Shown: positions 37,058 to 45,012 of the stretch, piece after piece
Layout of the letters: every line of letters begins with the position of its first letter
How positions within the stretch are numbered: the first letter of the stretch is position 1
Assembly: GCF_010906925.1 (NCBI RefSeq)
Contig: NZ_VTVE01000001.1
Span: 992,001-1,056,000 of the forward strand
DNA from: Pseudobutyrivibrio xylanivorans
GTDB taxonomy: Bacteria; Bacillota; Clostridia; Lachnospirales; Lachnospiraceae
Length of the DNA stretch: 64,000 nt
Direction of reading: 5' to 3'
Translations under genes and position numbers: made by a program
Notes under the pieces: model-generated
Told to the model about the DNA's origin: nothing
The model's input: the letters and a program-made list of their open reading frames with translations, nothing else
Database searches by the model: none

Positions 37058-37112
37058 CTACTAGATATTGTGTTGATAGAATTATACTACCACCACACTA
37101 TCTAGTAGTCAA
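37058..37112 (-). promoter_or_regulatory. nrdD promoter with two NrdR-like boxes
   Basis: On the minus strand there is TTGACT (37107-37112) and, 17 bases on, TAGTAT overlapping a perfect TATAAT (37081-37086). Two inverted elements flank the -10. Box one (37058-37073) matches a generic NrdR palindrome ACACTATATATAGTGT at 12 of 16 positions. Box two (37095-37110) has a perfect left half (ACACTAT). The two boxes share CTACTAGATA in opposite orientation. NrdR represses ribonucleotide reductase genes through such paired boxes. The centre-to-centre distance of about 37 bases is longer than the usual near-31. Confidence 0.65.
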
Positions 37113-37183
37113 TAGATTACAGCACCACTAAATGAAGTTTCACAAAAGATTCAAATATCTGTTAGCAATACCTATGAGATTTA

Positions 37184-38242
37184 TTAATAATTGGATTTAA
37201 AATATGATACCGAAACATTAAACATTGCCGTTCCGTCATCTAGGAACATGCAACTAGCAGACGCGTTATAGTCGTCTTTAGTATCCACAGTACTATAATC
37301 AGAAATAAAATCTTCACCATCAGAGGAATGGTTTTCGATTTTTTCCTTAAATTCATCAGACACTTCTACTTTAGTATAGTATTCTTTGGCATCTATTAAT
37401 CCTTTCTCATAGAATTCTTCAACCATATCTGTTAAATTAGCTATTTTATCTTCACATCTTCTAATATTAGCCTCACTTGAAAGATCCTTAAGGAAATAGC
37501 AAGAATAATCCATCATATCAATTTCGCCATCTTCATCTATCATTATCATAAGAGACTCATCTTCAAGCATATTTTCTGTTCGAAAATCAACAAAATAGGT
37601 ATCATCTAGAAAGTCAGATGTGCAATTATATCCTCTTTTCTCACCAATTTTAATCATTGCATCAATCCTTGCATCCACATCCTTTTGATCGATTTTCTCA
37701 TCTACTTTAGAATCGTCCTTGTCCTCTTTATCGTCCTTATCTTCCTTATCTTCTTTTTCTAATTTTTCCTGTCTGGCAAGAATGGCATCAACATCTACAT
37801 CATCGCCTCCATTATGAAGCCAAGCAAATCCCATAACATTAAAATTAATTAAAAGAAATGCTGCAATAGGAACTATTAAAATAAGCATGCTAGGGAAAAC
37901 CACTGGAAGTTTAACACCGTTTGCCTTAGCAAGTGAACGGATACTATTACCCTGGTCCTCTAAAGTATATGGGTCGTTTGACTTTAATCCTTCCCAGTCT
38001 GGAGAATTCTTTGAACCCAGGTAAACTATAAATCCTACAATTGCAGAAATAGCAAAAATTGATGCAGCAACATAAAAAGCGTACTTTGAAGCATCATACC
38101 CTTTATTAAACCATAAACACTGGATATCAAACGCCCCTGTCACATTTACATATACAAACATTGCAATTAAAAGCAAAATGTTGATAATGGCAAAAATCTT
38201 TGCCCTATGTGCTCTCTTTAAAACCTTTTCATTGTTATTCAT
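37184..38242 (-). CDS. Membrane protein of unknown function with charged KED-rich linker
   Basis: I do not recognise the family. From the ATG at 38242 (MNNNEKVLKRAHRAK) the protein has 352 residues. There are three hydrophobic helices: about residues 13-35, 60-80 and 115-135. A very charged low-complexity linker follows (Lys/Glu/Asp repeats near 165-190), then a hydrophilic mixed alpha/beta domain of about 160 residues that includes the segments YNCTSDFLDDTYFVDF and MLEDESLMIMIDEDGE. An in-frame ATG at 38269 lacks a ribosome binding site; the inner one follows AAAGGG by 11 bases. The gene has its own promoter at 38306-38334 and is flanked upstream by a terminator, so it is a single-gene unit. 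Confidence 0.65.
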   Translation of the reverse strand: MNNNEKVLKRAHRAKIFAIINILLLIAMFVYVNVTGAFDIQCLWFNKGYDASKYAFYVAASIFAISAIVGFIVYLGSKNSPDWEGLKSNDPYTLEDQGNSIRSLAKANGVKLPVVFPSMLILIVPIAAFLLINFNVMGFAWLHNGGDDVDVDAILARQEKLEKEDKEDKDDKEDKDDSKVDEKIDQKDVDARIDAMIKIGEKRGYNCTSDFLDDTYFVDFRTENMLEDESLMIMIDEDGEIDMMDYSCYFLKDLSSEANIRRCEDKIANLTDMVEEFYEKGLIDAKEYYTKVEVSDEFKEKIENHSSDGEDFISDYSTVDTKDDYNASASCMFLDDGTAMFNVSVSYFKSNY

Positions 38243-38300
38243 AAATTTTCTAACCCTTTCACAATTCATATAGTAGAGAAATAATATCTCCCTCAGCTAG

Positions 38301-38334
38301 GTAGTATATTACTACTCGGGTAAACAAAAATCAA
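38301..38334 (-). promoter_or_regulatory. Promoter with overlapping palindrome, upstream of the 37184-38242 gene
   Basis: Minus-strand -35 TTGATT (38329-38334) and -10 TAATAT (38306-38311) are spaced by exactly 17 bases. A perfect 15-base palindrome (38301-38315, GTAGTA/TACTAC around TAT) covers the -10, so it may be a repressor operator. The regulator is unknown. Confidence 0.6.
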
Positions 38335-38344
38335 TAGAAAAAAT

Positions 38345-38384
38345 AAAAAATCTAGCCCATTAGATTTCTCTAATGAGCTAGACG
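38345..38384 (-). terminator. Rho-independent terminator of the phosphatase/PreA-like/lipoprotein unit
   Basis: A long stem starts with TCTAGC/GCTAGA (38351-38356 and 38377-38382) and continues through CATTAGA/TCTAATG. On the minus strand it is followed by TTTTTTATTTTTT. It ends the 38436-43159 unit. Confidence 0.92.
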
Positions 38385-38435
38385 AATTAAACTATATTCT
38401 ATTATCCAATATAAGAATTAGGAAACACGCAGTAA

Positions 38436-39563
38436 CTAGTTATATTTAAAGGTAGCAAGCGTATCTGCAAAGAACTCATCAAGCTCCTCGATGCTCATCT
38501 CTGGAACATGCTCAGAATGGGTAGTAGATAGCTTTACTGTAATGACAGTTTCTTTTACATCAATTCCGTATAACACATATCTCATCTCACTGCCATCATC
38601 AGTTCTTTCAATCCACTCAGCTCTTTTGGCAGGATAAGAACCAATTGTTGTATCTGTAAATTCTAAATCCTTAGGATTTATGTCAGTGTTATTTTCATAT
38701 ACAGCCTTCTCTGGGTCTGAATAAGCAGATGTACAGATAACCATAAAAGTACCAGAATAGAAATCTCCGCTTTCCACTCTACCAAACATATCCCCCTCTT
38801 CACCTATAGAAGAAAGAGTTATCTTCCTTAAGTCGTAAGTAATCTCATAATCGAAATTACTCTTAAATGTATACATCTCATCTTCATCAGATGTGGTAGC
38901 ACCAGCAATTGCCTCAGGAGCTCTACCAAAGTCCTGCCACTGTGTAATGCCAAGATTATTTAATGTAACATATTCTTCAATAGACTTGACGCGAGCCTTT
39001 TCGATATCCTCATCAGACAATGCATTAATCTTGTCCAACATACCTTCAATAGGGCTAAACATATCCTGCATATCGTAATAAGTCTGAGATAATTGCCCGT
39101 CTGTTATAGTAACATTTCCATCAGCCTTGCTTATATGGAAAATACCATAGCTTCTAGCTCCAGGACCTGAGCAAAGTGTAGTGTTTCTAAGTGTGTAGCC
39201 ATCAATATTGAAAGAACCATATACAACAATATCATCGTCACTGTTCTCATCAGTTTGAACAATGATACTATATGGAATCAATACGTCTAAATCATCAAGT
39301 CCTGCCTCCTTACCAAAATAGTCAATGAGATAATCACTTATTTCAGCTAAATATTCTTCATCACCAGTATATTTATATGCCGGTAGTGGCAATGACACTG
39401 AAGCATTTTCGACAGGCTCTTCTGCCACATCCTCTACTGCGCTACCATTTACATCTCCATCTGGTGTATCTGTGGCTGGTGCAGCTGTTTCTTTAGCGCC
39501 ACAACCAAGCACTGATAATGACAAAATTAATAGGGACAAAACAAAAGCCATCCTTTTTTTCAT
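38436..39563 (-). CDS. Lipoprotein of unknown function
   Basis: From the ATG at 39563 (MKKRMAFVLSLLILSLSVLGCGAK) this is a 375-residue secreted lipoprotein with lipobox LSVLGC. That start is chosen because a GGAGGG ribosome binding site lies seven bases ahead; the frame can be extended to 39605 but nothing supports that. After a Thr/Ala/Pro/Glu-rich linker comes a domain with the segments YLAEISDYLIDYFGKEAGLDD and VLIPYSIIVQTDENSDDDIVVYGSFNIDGYTL. The C-terminal half (TYDLRKITLSSIGEEGDMFGRVES, then GSYPAKRAEWIERTDDGSEMRYVLYGID) resembles the small secreted beta domains that sense or bind something at the cell surface. No family was recognised. It is the last gene of the unit before a terminator. 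Confidence 0.7.
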   Translation of the reverse strand: MKKRMAFVLSLLILSLSVLGCGAKETAAPATDTPDGDVNGSAVEDVAEEPVENASVSLPLPAYKYTGDEEYLAEISDYLIDYFGKEAGLDDLDVLIPYSIIVQTDENSDDDIVVYGSFNIDGYTLRNTTLCSGPGARSYGIFHISKADGNVTITDGQLSQTYYDMQDMFSPIEGMLDKINALSDEDIEKARVKSIEEYVTLNNLGITQWQDFGRAPEAIAGATTSDEDEMYTFKSNFDYEITYDLRKITLSSIGEEGDMFGRVESGDFYSGTFMVICTSAYSDPEKAVYENNTDINPKDLEFTDTTIGSYPAKRAEWIERTDDGSEMRYVLYGIDVKETVITVKLSTTHSEHVPEMSIEELDEFFADTLATFKYN

Positions 39564-39605
39564 ACTAAACCCTCCATCGCCCAAACGGCCTACACTTATT
39601 AACAA

Positions 39606-41108
39606 TCAACCATCCCCTCGATTAATCCTTCTCTTACTATGTGAAATTGCGTGTTCAGGACACACAAGTAAGCACAGATGACAGCCTACACATTTACTTC
39701 CATCAAGATGAGGGATTCTATCTTCAAAACTAATAGCCTGGTGTCCGCCATCGTTGCAGGAAACTACACATCGACCACAGTGGACACATTTATCAAGAGC
39801 AAATTTTGGCAGTAAAACTGTATCTCTCTCTAAATCATCTGTAGTATTACTTACACTATCGATTCCAGCTCCTATAATATCCTTAACAGATTTAATCCCC
39901 ATCTGAACCAAATAATAGTTTAGTCCAGTCTTTAACTGATCAATAATTCCGTATCCATATTGCATAACCGCTGTAGTAATCTGAATAGAACCAGCGCCTA
40001 ACAGAATAAACTCAAGAGCATCTCGCCAAGTTTCAATTCCTCCCATACCACTAATATGCATGCCCTTAAGCTTTTCGTTTTTACCAAGCTCAGCCATAAA
40101 ACGAAGGGCAATGGGTTTTACCGCATTACCACTATAACCACCTATAACCGACTTTCCTCTTACAGAAGCATCTCCTGCATAAGTATATGGATTAACACCT
40201 GTGATACTCTTTATTGTATTAATAGCAGCTATTCCATCAGCGCCCCCACGAAGTGCAGCCTCTGCAGCAGGGCTCATAGTTGCCACATTAGGTGTAAGCT
40301 TTGCAAATACAGGAATAGTAGTACTCCTTTTAGCTGCCTTAGTAAATCTCTCAACCAACTCCGGAAGTTGTCCTATATCAGAACCAAGTCCATCTTCTTG
40401 CATATTAGGACATGAAAAATTAAGCTCTATAGCATCAGCACCATTTTCCTCACAAAGCTTGGCAAGTGACTCCCATTCAGCCTCATTTTGTCCCATTATG
40501 GAAGCTAAGATAACCTTGTTAGGATAATTTTTCTTAAGCTTCCTGAATATCTCCATATTTTCAGAAACACTATGGTCAGATAACTGCTCAATATTTTTAA
40601 AACCAATTATGCTACCATTGTCTCCAGAAATAGCTGAAAATCTTGGAGAAGCCTCATGAATATCAAAGGAACAAATGGTTTTAAAACAAGCTCCTGCCCA
40701 TCCAGCGTCAAATGCCCTAGCGCACATATCATAAGTTGAAGAAACAACAGATGAAGATAGCAAAAATGGATTTTCCAAAGGCACACCGCAAATATCGCAT
40801 TTAAGGGCAGATTCATTTTCTGGTATTTCTATTTCTGCCACAGGTCTAACTTCATCAGATAGCCTGGTAATTATATTTTTAATTTGCACATTCCTTTTAC
40901 TTATACAGGCCTTCTCACATGGTGCGTCACACTTTACGCAGGGATTAATACAGGGAAGACTCATTGCTGCAATGTCCTGATTGTCAAACCAAACATTTTT
41001 AAGCATTTTTGCAGGATCACCTTTAGGACAAGCTTCTGAACAAGGTGGGTCCAAGCACAAAAGGCATGAAATCATATCAGAACGACTAAGCACATTTTTG
41101 AAAATCAT
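39606..41108 (-). CDS. PreA-like dihydropyrimidine dehydrogenase subunit with extra N-terminal Fe-S domain
   Basis: The core (about residues 100-420) is a dihydroorotate dehydrogenase-type FMN barrel with AIELNFSCPNMQED and the GAGSIQITTAVM phosphate-binding end. This is the fold of PreA and of the dihydropyrimidine dehydrogenase pyrimidine site. At the C-terminus two [4Fe-4S] ferredoxin motifs follow (CVHCGRCVVSC, CVGCHLCLLVCP). Unusually for PreA (about 410 residues), this 500-residue protein also has an N-terminal cysteine domain (C15, C18, C23, C27; C53, C57, C60, C64, C68). That domain resembles the N-terminal Fe-S domain of dihydropyrimidine dehydrogenase or PreT. The FAD and NAD(P)H domains are absent and no partner for them is adjacent. 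Pyrimidine reduction is likely but the electron donor is unknown. It starts 11 bases after the phosphatase gene. Confidence 0.8.
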   Translation of the reverse strand: MIFKNVLSRSDMISCLLCLDPPCSEACPKGDPAKMLKNVWFDNQDIAAMSLPCINPCVKCDAPCEKACISKRNVQIKNIITRLSDEVRPVAEIEIPENESALKCDICGVPLENPFLLSSSVVSSTYDMCARAFDAGWAGACFKTICSFDIHEASPRFSAISGDNGSIIGFKNIEQLSDHSVSENMEIFRKLKKNYPNKVILASIMGQNEAEWESLAKLCEENGADAIELNFSCPNMQEDGLGSDIGQLPELVERFTKAAKRSTTIPVFAKLTPNVATMSPAAEAALRGGADGIAAINTIKSITGVNPYTYAGDASVRGKSVIGGYSGNAVKPIALRFMAELGKNEKLKGMHISGMGGIETWRDALEFILLGAGSIQITTAVMQYGYGIIDQLKTGLNYYLVQMGIKSVKDIIGAGIDSVSNTTDDLERDTVLLPKFALDKCVHCGRCVVSCNDGGHQAISFEDRIPHLDGSKCVGCHLCLLVCPEHAISHSKRRINRGDG

Positions 41109-41119
41109 ACAAGCCTCCT

Positions 41120-43159
41120 TTAGTCTTCAGCATATATAACAAACTCAAAGCCTAACATTGTAATATCATCGAATTGCTCTGCATCTCCCTGGAATGAAAT
41201 CACTTCATCCGCCAGTTTCTTAAGAGATTCTTCGACAGATACTCCTTTAAAGGAATTGAGACAGTCAACAGCTCTTTTCACTCCAAACTGTTCAAATTTA
41301 TTATTTACTGCCTCAGGAATTCCATCCGTATATACGAATATCCTATCGCCAGGCTCTAAGACAATTTCATATTCCGTTGCTCTAGTATTAGGCATAGCAG
41401 CTATTGCAAGAGAATGCTTGTCTTTTATTACCTCATAGTCGCCACCACGCCGCTTGATAAACGGAAACTCATGACCTGCGTTGGCACATTTCATTACACC
41501 AGTCTTTAGATCGATAATTCCAATCCAAACTGTCACAAACATCTCAGCATCGTTGCCTTCGCAAAGGGTATTATTAGCCCTATATATAATTTCTTCAGGA
41601 GATGAACCAGACTCTGCCAAACTCCTGATTGCAGTTTTGCTTCGCATCATGAACAAGGCTGCAGGAATTCCCTTTCCAGAAACATCAGCAATCACAAGAC
41701 AAAGCTTATCTCTATCTACAAGGAAAAAGTCGTAGAAATCCCCACCTACTTCCTTTGCTGTTTTCATATATGCAAACAAATCAAATTTCTTTTCACCAGG
41801 AAAATTAAATACTTTAGGAAGGGCGGATTCCTGAATGGTTTTTGCAAGAATCAGCTCTCTTTCTATTCTTTTTTCTGCAGCAGCTATATAGCCTTTTAGA
41901 GTCAAAACAGTCTGATTGATATCGTCTGAAAGTGAAGCAAACTCAGAGGAACTTCTGACCGTAACCACCTCATTTAAATCACCGTTTGTAATCTTGCTTA
42001 AAGATGCATTAATAAGCCTAATATTGTTTACTACTATCTGATTTACAAGAAAAGCGATCAACACATAAATAACGGTAAACAAAAGAATATCCGCAAATGC
42101 GATTTCGTAAGCTTCTGCATTTCTATGCCAATAAACCTCATCTTTTTCCATTGCAGCAACAACATAATCCCCATCATAAACCTGGCTAATATAGATGAGA
42201 CTATTCTTTCCCCAAAACTTCCCAGAATATATTTTTTCAATATTCGCCTTATATTTTTCAAATTCATTGGACGGTACAGCTTCCCCAGTATGTTCTCCTC
42301 TTAAGACCACACCATCCTTTGCTATTATCTGGAATTGAACATTGCTATCATGTTCAATCACCAGCCTATTTTCCATATAAGAGGTTCCTATGGACTGAGC
42401 GTTTGAAATAAGTGTATTTTTACCATCTTGAAATGCTGCCTGATTTTGAATCAAAAATGTAATAATAAAGCTTCCAAGTATAACAATAGATGTAATTATA
42501 AAAAGCCAACGCTGGAACTTTTGTGAAACAGAAATAGACTCTTCGTCTTGTTTTTTCAGAGGATTGGTCCACTCTCCTGTAAAAACCTGAAGCATAATAG
42601 ATATAAGAGCAAGGCAGATACCAGTGAAAATAATCATAGGAATAGAACAGGTATCGACAACCATGAAAGCCATTCTCATATCGTCTCTATGAGTTAAGAA
42701 AACCACATACATATGGAAAACTTCCATAACAGAGCCCATAAAAAATGCGTAGAATGGAGAAGGCTTACGGCCTTTAAAGACAGCACTATTCATCCCCAGT
42801 GCAACAAAGCCTGCTAGGCATGTAGATACGCTACAAGCAATCCTTGTATATGAACCCACACCCAAAAACGTACCAACGATATATCTTTCAATACCGCCAA
42901 TAAGACCAGCAAGTATACCTGCCCCAGGAGAAAAGAATAATCCGGCGGCAAGCGGGCCAACATCTCTTATATTAATAACCATATGTTCATAGGGTACGCC
43001 AAAATGAGTAGACAAAATTGAGCTTATTCCAAATGCAACACCTACAATAAGCTTTCTTGTCTTATTTAACCCCCTGATTCTGGTCCAACGCCAAAGAATT
43101 GCCGTAAGAAATAGATAGAGTATAGTCAGACCAGACATTTTCAATATCATTATAAACAT
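41120..43159 (-). CDS. Membrane PP2C (SpoIIE-type) phosphatase with LytS-like 5TM region
   Basis: This 679-residue protein starts with about six membrane helices that match the 5TMR-LYT sensor region (HFGVPYEHMVINIRDVGPLAAGLFFSPGAGILAGLIGGIERY, residues about 55-97). An extracytoplasmic domain flanked by two helices follows (about 240-355), then a HAMP domain (INASLSKITNGDLNEVV), a short coiled coil, and a SpoIIE/RsbU phosphatase (AKEVGGDFYDFFLV; VIADVSGKGIPAALFM; CANAGHEFPFI; DRIFVYTDGIPEA) with the metal-binding aspartates present. Such enzymes dephosphorylate anti-anti-sigma factors, but none is encoded nearby. A GAGG site lies upstream of the ATG. It heads the unit with the PreA-like and lipoprotein genes. 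Confidence 0.88.
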   Translation of the reverse strand: MFIMILKMSGLTILYLFLTAILWRWTRIRGLNKTRKLIVGVAFGISSILSTHFGVPYEHMVINIRDVGPLAAGLFFSPGAGILAGLIGGIERYIVGTFLGVGSYTRIACSVSTCLAGFVALGMNSAVFKGRKPSPFYAFFMGSVMEVFHMYVVFLTHRDDMRMAFMVVDTCSIPMIIFTGICLALISIMLQVFTGEWTNPLKKQDEESISVSQKFQRWLFIITSIVILGSFIITFLIQNQAAFQDGKNTLISNAQSIGTSYMENRLVIEHDSNVQFQIIAKDGVVLRGEHTGEAVPSNEFEKYKANIEKIYSGKFWGKNSLIYISQVYDGDYVVAAMEKDEVYWHRNAEAYEIAFADILLFTVIYVLIAFLVNQIVVNNIRLINASLSKITNGDLNEVVTVRSSSEFASLSDDINQTVLTLKGYIAAAEKRIERELILAKTIQESALPKVFNFPGEKKFDLFAYMKTAKEVGGDFYDFFLVDRDKLCLVIADVSGKGIPAALFMMRSKTAIRSLAESGSSPEEIIYRANNTLCEGNDAEMFVTVWIGIIDLKTGVMKCANAGHEFPFIKRRGGDYEVIKDKHSLAIAAMPNTRATEYEIVLEPGDRIFVYTDGIPEAVNNKFEQFGVKRAVDCLNSFKGVSVEESLKKLADEVISFQGDAEQFDDITMLGFEFVIYAED

Positions 43160-43165
43160 ATACTC

Positions 43166-43268
43166 TACCTCATACGTTTATATTATCATTCTCTATTATT
43201 GAATTGTGTGAAAATTCCATTAACATTCCATGTAACACAATAGAGTTTTGTCTTGCAAAACTCTATTG
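43166..43268 (-). promoter_or_regulatory. Region upstream of the phosphatase gene: possible promoter and 14-bp inverted repeat
   Basis: A perfect 14-bp inverted repeat (43237-43250 with 43256-43269, loop TCTTG) lies about 80 bases ahead of the start codon. Downstream of it on the minus strand is a weak promoter-like TTCACA with GATAAT 16 bases on. The repeat has no U-run after it on the minus strand, so an operator is as likely as a terminator. Confidence 0.4.
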
Positions 43269-43274
43269 TTTCCT

Positions 43275-43306
43275 AATAAAAAAGGCAAGCCCTAAAGGGC
43301 CTGCCC
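43275..43306 (-). terminator. Rho-independent terminator of der-plsY-gpsA
   Basis: A nine-base stem GGCAAGCCC/GGGCCTGCC (43284-43292 and 43297-43305, one mismatch) is followed on the minus strand by TTTTTTATT, eight bases past the gpsA stop. Confidence 0.93.
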
Positions 43307-43313
43307 AAAATAA

Positions 43314-44321
43314 TTACCATTCTAATTCGTCGGTTTCATCCTTCTTAGATCTAGTCATCAGCTCGTATACTGCATCCTTAACAGACATACCATCAAATAA
43401 AACAGCATTAACAACCTCTACGATTGGCATCTCAATATCATATTTTTTAGCTAGCTTCATAGCTGCCTTTGCAGAGAACACACCCTCTACTACCATGGCA
43501 ACCTTTTCCATAGCCTCGTCCTTTGTCATACCCTGGCCAATGTAAAAACCAGCCATTCTATTTCTAGAATGCATAGATGAGCATGTAACAATTAAGTCAC
43601 CTACACCAGTAAGGCCTGAAAGAGTCTCTGCCTGTCCGCCCATTGCCACTGCAAGAGCTGAAATCTCCTTGATACCACGAGTAATTAAAGCTGCCTTAGC
43701 ATTATCTCCAAAGCCAAGTCCATCTGACATACCTGCAGCAAGAGCAATGACATTCTTAAGCGCAGCACCAACTTCAATTCCCTTAACATCAGGGGATGAA
43801 TAAACTCTAAAGTACTTGTTCATAAATAAGTTCTGAACAAATAGAGATGTCTGACGATCTGTAGAGCCTGCCACCACAAGTGTAGGTTTGAAAGTAACTA
43901 CCTCCTCAGCGTGGCTTGGTCCAGAAAGTACGCATATACGTTTCTCACTGCCAAGAACGTCTTCCAAAATCTCTGTCTGCGTAAAAAGAGTCTCTTCCTC
44001 GATACCCTTTGTTACAGTGATGAAAATCTGATTGTCATTGACAAAAGGCTTGATCTTCTCTGCTGTCTCGCGAGTAGCCTTAGATGGAACTGCCATTAAA
44101 ATAACATCAGCTGTCTTAGCTGCATCCTCTATATCAGCAGTAAAGCTCATTGAATCAGGAAGTCTCACTCCCTTTATTTTGTCGCTAGTATGGGTATCAT
44201 TCATCTGGTCTACTTGAGACTGACGATGTGACCATACCTTAACATCGTGACCGTTTTTGTTGAGCATAACAGCAAGGGCTACACCCCAGCTACCAGCTCC
44301 AATTACACTAATTCTAGCCAT
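43314..44321 (-). CDS. gpsA: Glycerol-3-phosphate dehydrogenase [NAD(P)+]
   Basis: GpsA reduces dihydroxyacetone phosphate to sn-glycerol-3-phosphate, the backbone for phospholipids. The 335-residue protein starts with the dinucleotide-binding VIGAGSWGVALAVML, and later shows FITVTKGIEEETLFTQTEILED near residue 105, LSGPSHAEEV near 140, and EVGAALKNVIALAAGMSDGLGFGDNAKAALITRG near 185-218 with the catalytic lysine. It is next to plsY, whose product acylates the GpsA product: a direct metabolic link. It ends the der-plsY-gpsA unit with a strong terminator. Confidence 0.97.
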   Translation of the reverse strand: MARISVIGAGSWGVALAVMLNKNGHDVKVWSHRQSQVDQMNDTHTSDKIKGVRLPDSMSFTADIEDAAKTADVILMAVPSKATRETAEKIKPFVNDNQIFITVTKGIEEETLFTQTEILEDVLGSEKRICVLSGPSHAEEVVTFKPTLVVAGSTDRQTSLFVQNLFMNKYFRVYSSPDVKGIEVGAALKNVIALAAGMSDGLGFGDNAKAALITRGIKEISALAVAMGGQAETLSGLTGVGDLIVTCSSMHSRNRMAGFYIGQGMTKDEAMEKVAMVVEGVFSAKAAMKLAKKYDIEMPIVEVVNAVLFDGMSVKDAVYELMTRSKKDETDELEW

Positions 44322-44337
44322 TAAATACCTCTAGTTT

Positions 44338-45012
44338 CTATGCTCTAGTTTCTGGGTGGAATGAAAATTTATTTTCATTGCCTGAAAGTAAACGCTTAAT
44401 ATTTGCATGATGAAGTGCTATTGAAAGAGCTGAAACAAAACAGCAAATAACAAGCACTTCTGTCAACTCTCTACCCTGGAATCTGCCAGTGACAGACTTA
44501 ACATCGCAAAGAGCAAACACAATCATCTCAGCAGCAAATGAAAGTACTCCAATAATAGAGCCAAGTGATACGTATCTAGTGATTGCTACTATTCCAATGA
44601 AGATAACCGCTGGAATAGGCACACCTATTGGGAATAATGCAATAATAAATCCAAGTGTAGATGCAACTCCCTTGCCGCCCTTAAAATGCATATAGCATGG
44701 AAAATCATGACCAAGCACAGTACCAAGTCCTGCATAAACCATGTAAATATTTGTATCTTCAAAAAATCTATGGAATGTCAGCCATACAAAAACAACAGCA
44801 ACAATGCATTTTGTACAATCCCATAAAAGAGTAATAAGGCCAGCTGGAACACCTAAATTTCTCATAGTGTTAGTAGAACCAACATTACCACTTCCGACTT
44901 TTGTCAAATCGATATTCTTAGACTTGCCAATAAGATATCCCATAAGGATCATTCCAAAACAATATCCAATAATTACCGCTACAATTCTTCCAATTATTTC
45001 CCCACTTGTCAT
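44338..45012 (-). CDS. plsY: Acyl-phosphate:glycerol-3-phosphate acyltransferase
   Basis: PlsY is a membrane enzyme that transfers an acyl group from acyl-phosphate to glycerol-3-phosphate, the first step of phosphatidic acid synthesis. The 224-residue protein has about five membrane helices and the three conserved cytosolic motifs: VGSGNVGSTNTMR near residues 39-51, HFKGGKGVAS near 108-117, and a third loop with SLGSIIG near 153. Its ATG overlaps the der stop by one base (TAATG), so it is translationally coupled to der. gpsA, which makes its substrate, follows 17 bases on. Confidence 0.95.
   Translation of the reverse strand: MTSGEIIGRIVAVIIGYCFGMILMGYLIGKSKNIDLTKVGSGNVGSTNTMRNLGVPAGLITLLWDCTKCIVAVVFVWLTFHRFFEDTNIYMVYAGLGTVLGHDFPCYMHFKGGKGVASTLGFIIALFPIGVPIPAVIFIGIVAITRYVSLGSIIGVLSFAAEMIVFALCDVKSVTGRFQGRELTEVLVICCFVSALSIALHHANIKRLLSGNENKFSFHPETRA

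Noticed and set aside
37690-37780. Lys/Glu/Asp repeat codons in the 37184-38242 gene as a tandem DNA repeat
   Set aside because: Low-complexity coding sequence with imperfect units; no evidence of a separate repeat element.
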